This document shows positions 63,727-64,000 of a stretch of DNA of 64,000 nucleotides, in pieces. Made by a program: the position numbers and the translations under genes. Source of the DNA: Channallabes apus (lineage: Eukaryota; Chordata; Actinopteri; Siluriformes; Clariidae); the NCBI GenBank assembly GCA_030522415.1, contig CM060107.1:1857347-1921346 (forward strand). Direction: 5' to 3'. How positions within the stretch are numbered: position 1 is the first letter of the stretch; each line of letters starts with the position of its first letter. The notes beneath the pieces are model-generated. The model ran no database searches. It saw only the letters and a program-made list of their open reading frames with translations, and was not told the DNA's origin.

Positions 63727-64000
63727 TGTGACGGTTAACCCCTAGAGGGTGCCTAACGCCCGCTTTTGGTTTCGTTTGTAGTTTGGTTTGTGTTTGACTT
63801 CATTTCCCAGTTTGCACCTCGGTCAGGTGACGTAGAAGCTCACCTGAACCGAGGTAGTCCAATTCTTAGTTGATTAGTTTGTGTATAAATAGCCTGACTG
63901 AACAGCAGTCAGGCGTCTAGCTTTTGTTGTAGTTAAGTTGAGTTTGTGTTTGGTTTCCCTTTTATGTTAATAAAAGAGAATAACGAACCGTCAGCTCGCC
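63727..64000 (+). repeat. Possible 5' LTR of an LTR retroelement, cut by window end
   Basis: It starts TGTGACGGTTAACCCC, has a TATA box (GTATAAATAGCC, about 63882), and an AATAAA at about 63969. This is LTR layout. The end and any internal domain lie beyond the window. Confidence 0.45.

Overview
The window is a transposon-dense stretch of a fish (teleost) nuclear genome. The case for a teleost rests on a six-exon TRIM gene of the fish-specific finTRIM type (RING, B-boxes, coiled coil, B30.2), a fish-style V-type immunoglobulin receptor fragment, and a repeat set typical of fish: several Tc1-like families, an L2-type LINE with an esterase ORF1, a Tf1/sushi-like Gypsy element, BEL/Pao, DIRS, PIF/Harbinger and (GAAT)n-tailed SINEs. 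The species cannot be fixed from the sequence.

Three host loci can be supported. (1) A HECT-type E3 ligase gene on the minus strand, resembling the fish G2E3-like family, shows at least three exons (23380-23211, 12566-about 12340, 11841-11609). The HECT tail with its catalytic cysteine is present. About 10.6 kb of nested transposons separate two of the exons. (2) A complete finTRIM gene on the plus strand (exons 32914-33504, 39765-39860, 40043-40276, 40406-40577, 40797-40856, 45528-46057) encodes 560 residues in one uninterrupted frame. Intron 1 carries a BEL/Pao retrotransposon and intron 5 a DIRS-like element. An interferon-response motif lies just upstream of the start. (3) At 60.2-62.9 kb a signal-peptide exon and a V-Ig exon are followed by a roughly 2-kb near-identical duplicate of the finTRIM promoter and first exon.

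The rest is mobile DNA, often nested. From left to right: a Tc1 element carrying a shrunken BEL LTR (1-1.27 kb); an integrase-like relic (1.5-2.4 kb); a Tc1 element cut by Gypsy copy 1 (3.6-9.6 kb), which ends abruptly at a SINE; an old Tc1 split by an L2 fragment (12.7-14.5 kb); an IS630-like transposon with a spliced transposase (14.7-22.9 kb), whose third exon was hit by the young, complete Gypsy copy 2 (16373-21539, target duplication ATTAG); a nearly full-length L2-type LINE (23.7-28.6 kb); a complete Tc1-like element (29.0-30.6 kb); a solo LTR, a Harbinger relic and an RTE-like LINE tail (47.0-49.3 kb); a pogo-like element holding a solo BEL LTR (49.4-51.1 kb); L2 fragments; a transposase-like relic of unknown class (53.3-54.6 kb); and a second L2-type LINE broken by a Harbinger element (55.2-58.7 kb). 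The window ends in what looks like a new LTR.

The most notable signal is in the Gypsy elements. The 11 bases expected at the 5' end of the transcript (31 bp after the TATA box) are exactly complementary to the 11 bases that overlap the gag start, directly after the 5' LTR. This is the arrangement known from the self-priming Tf1 retrotransposon.
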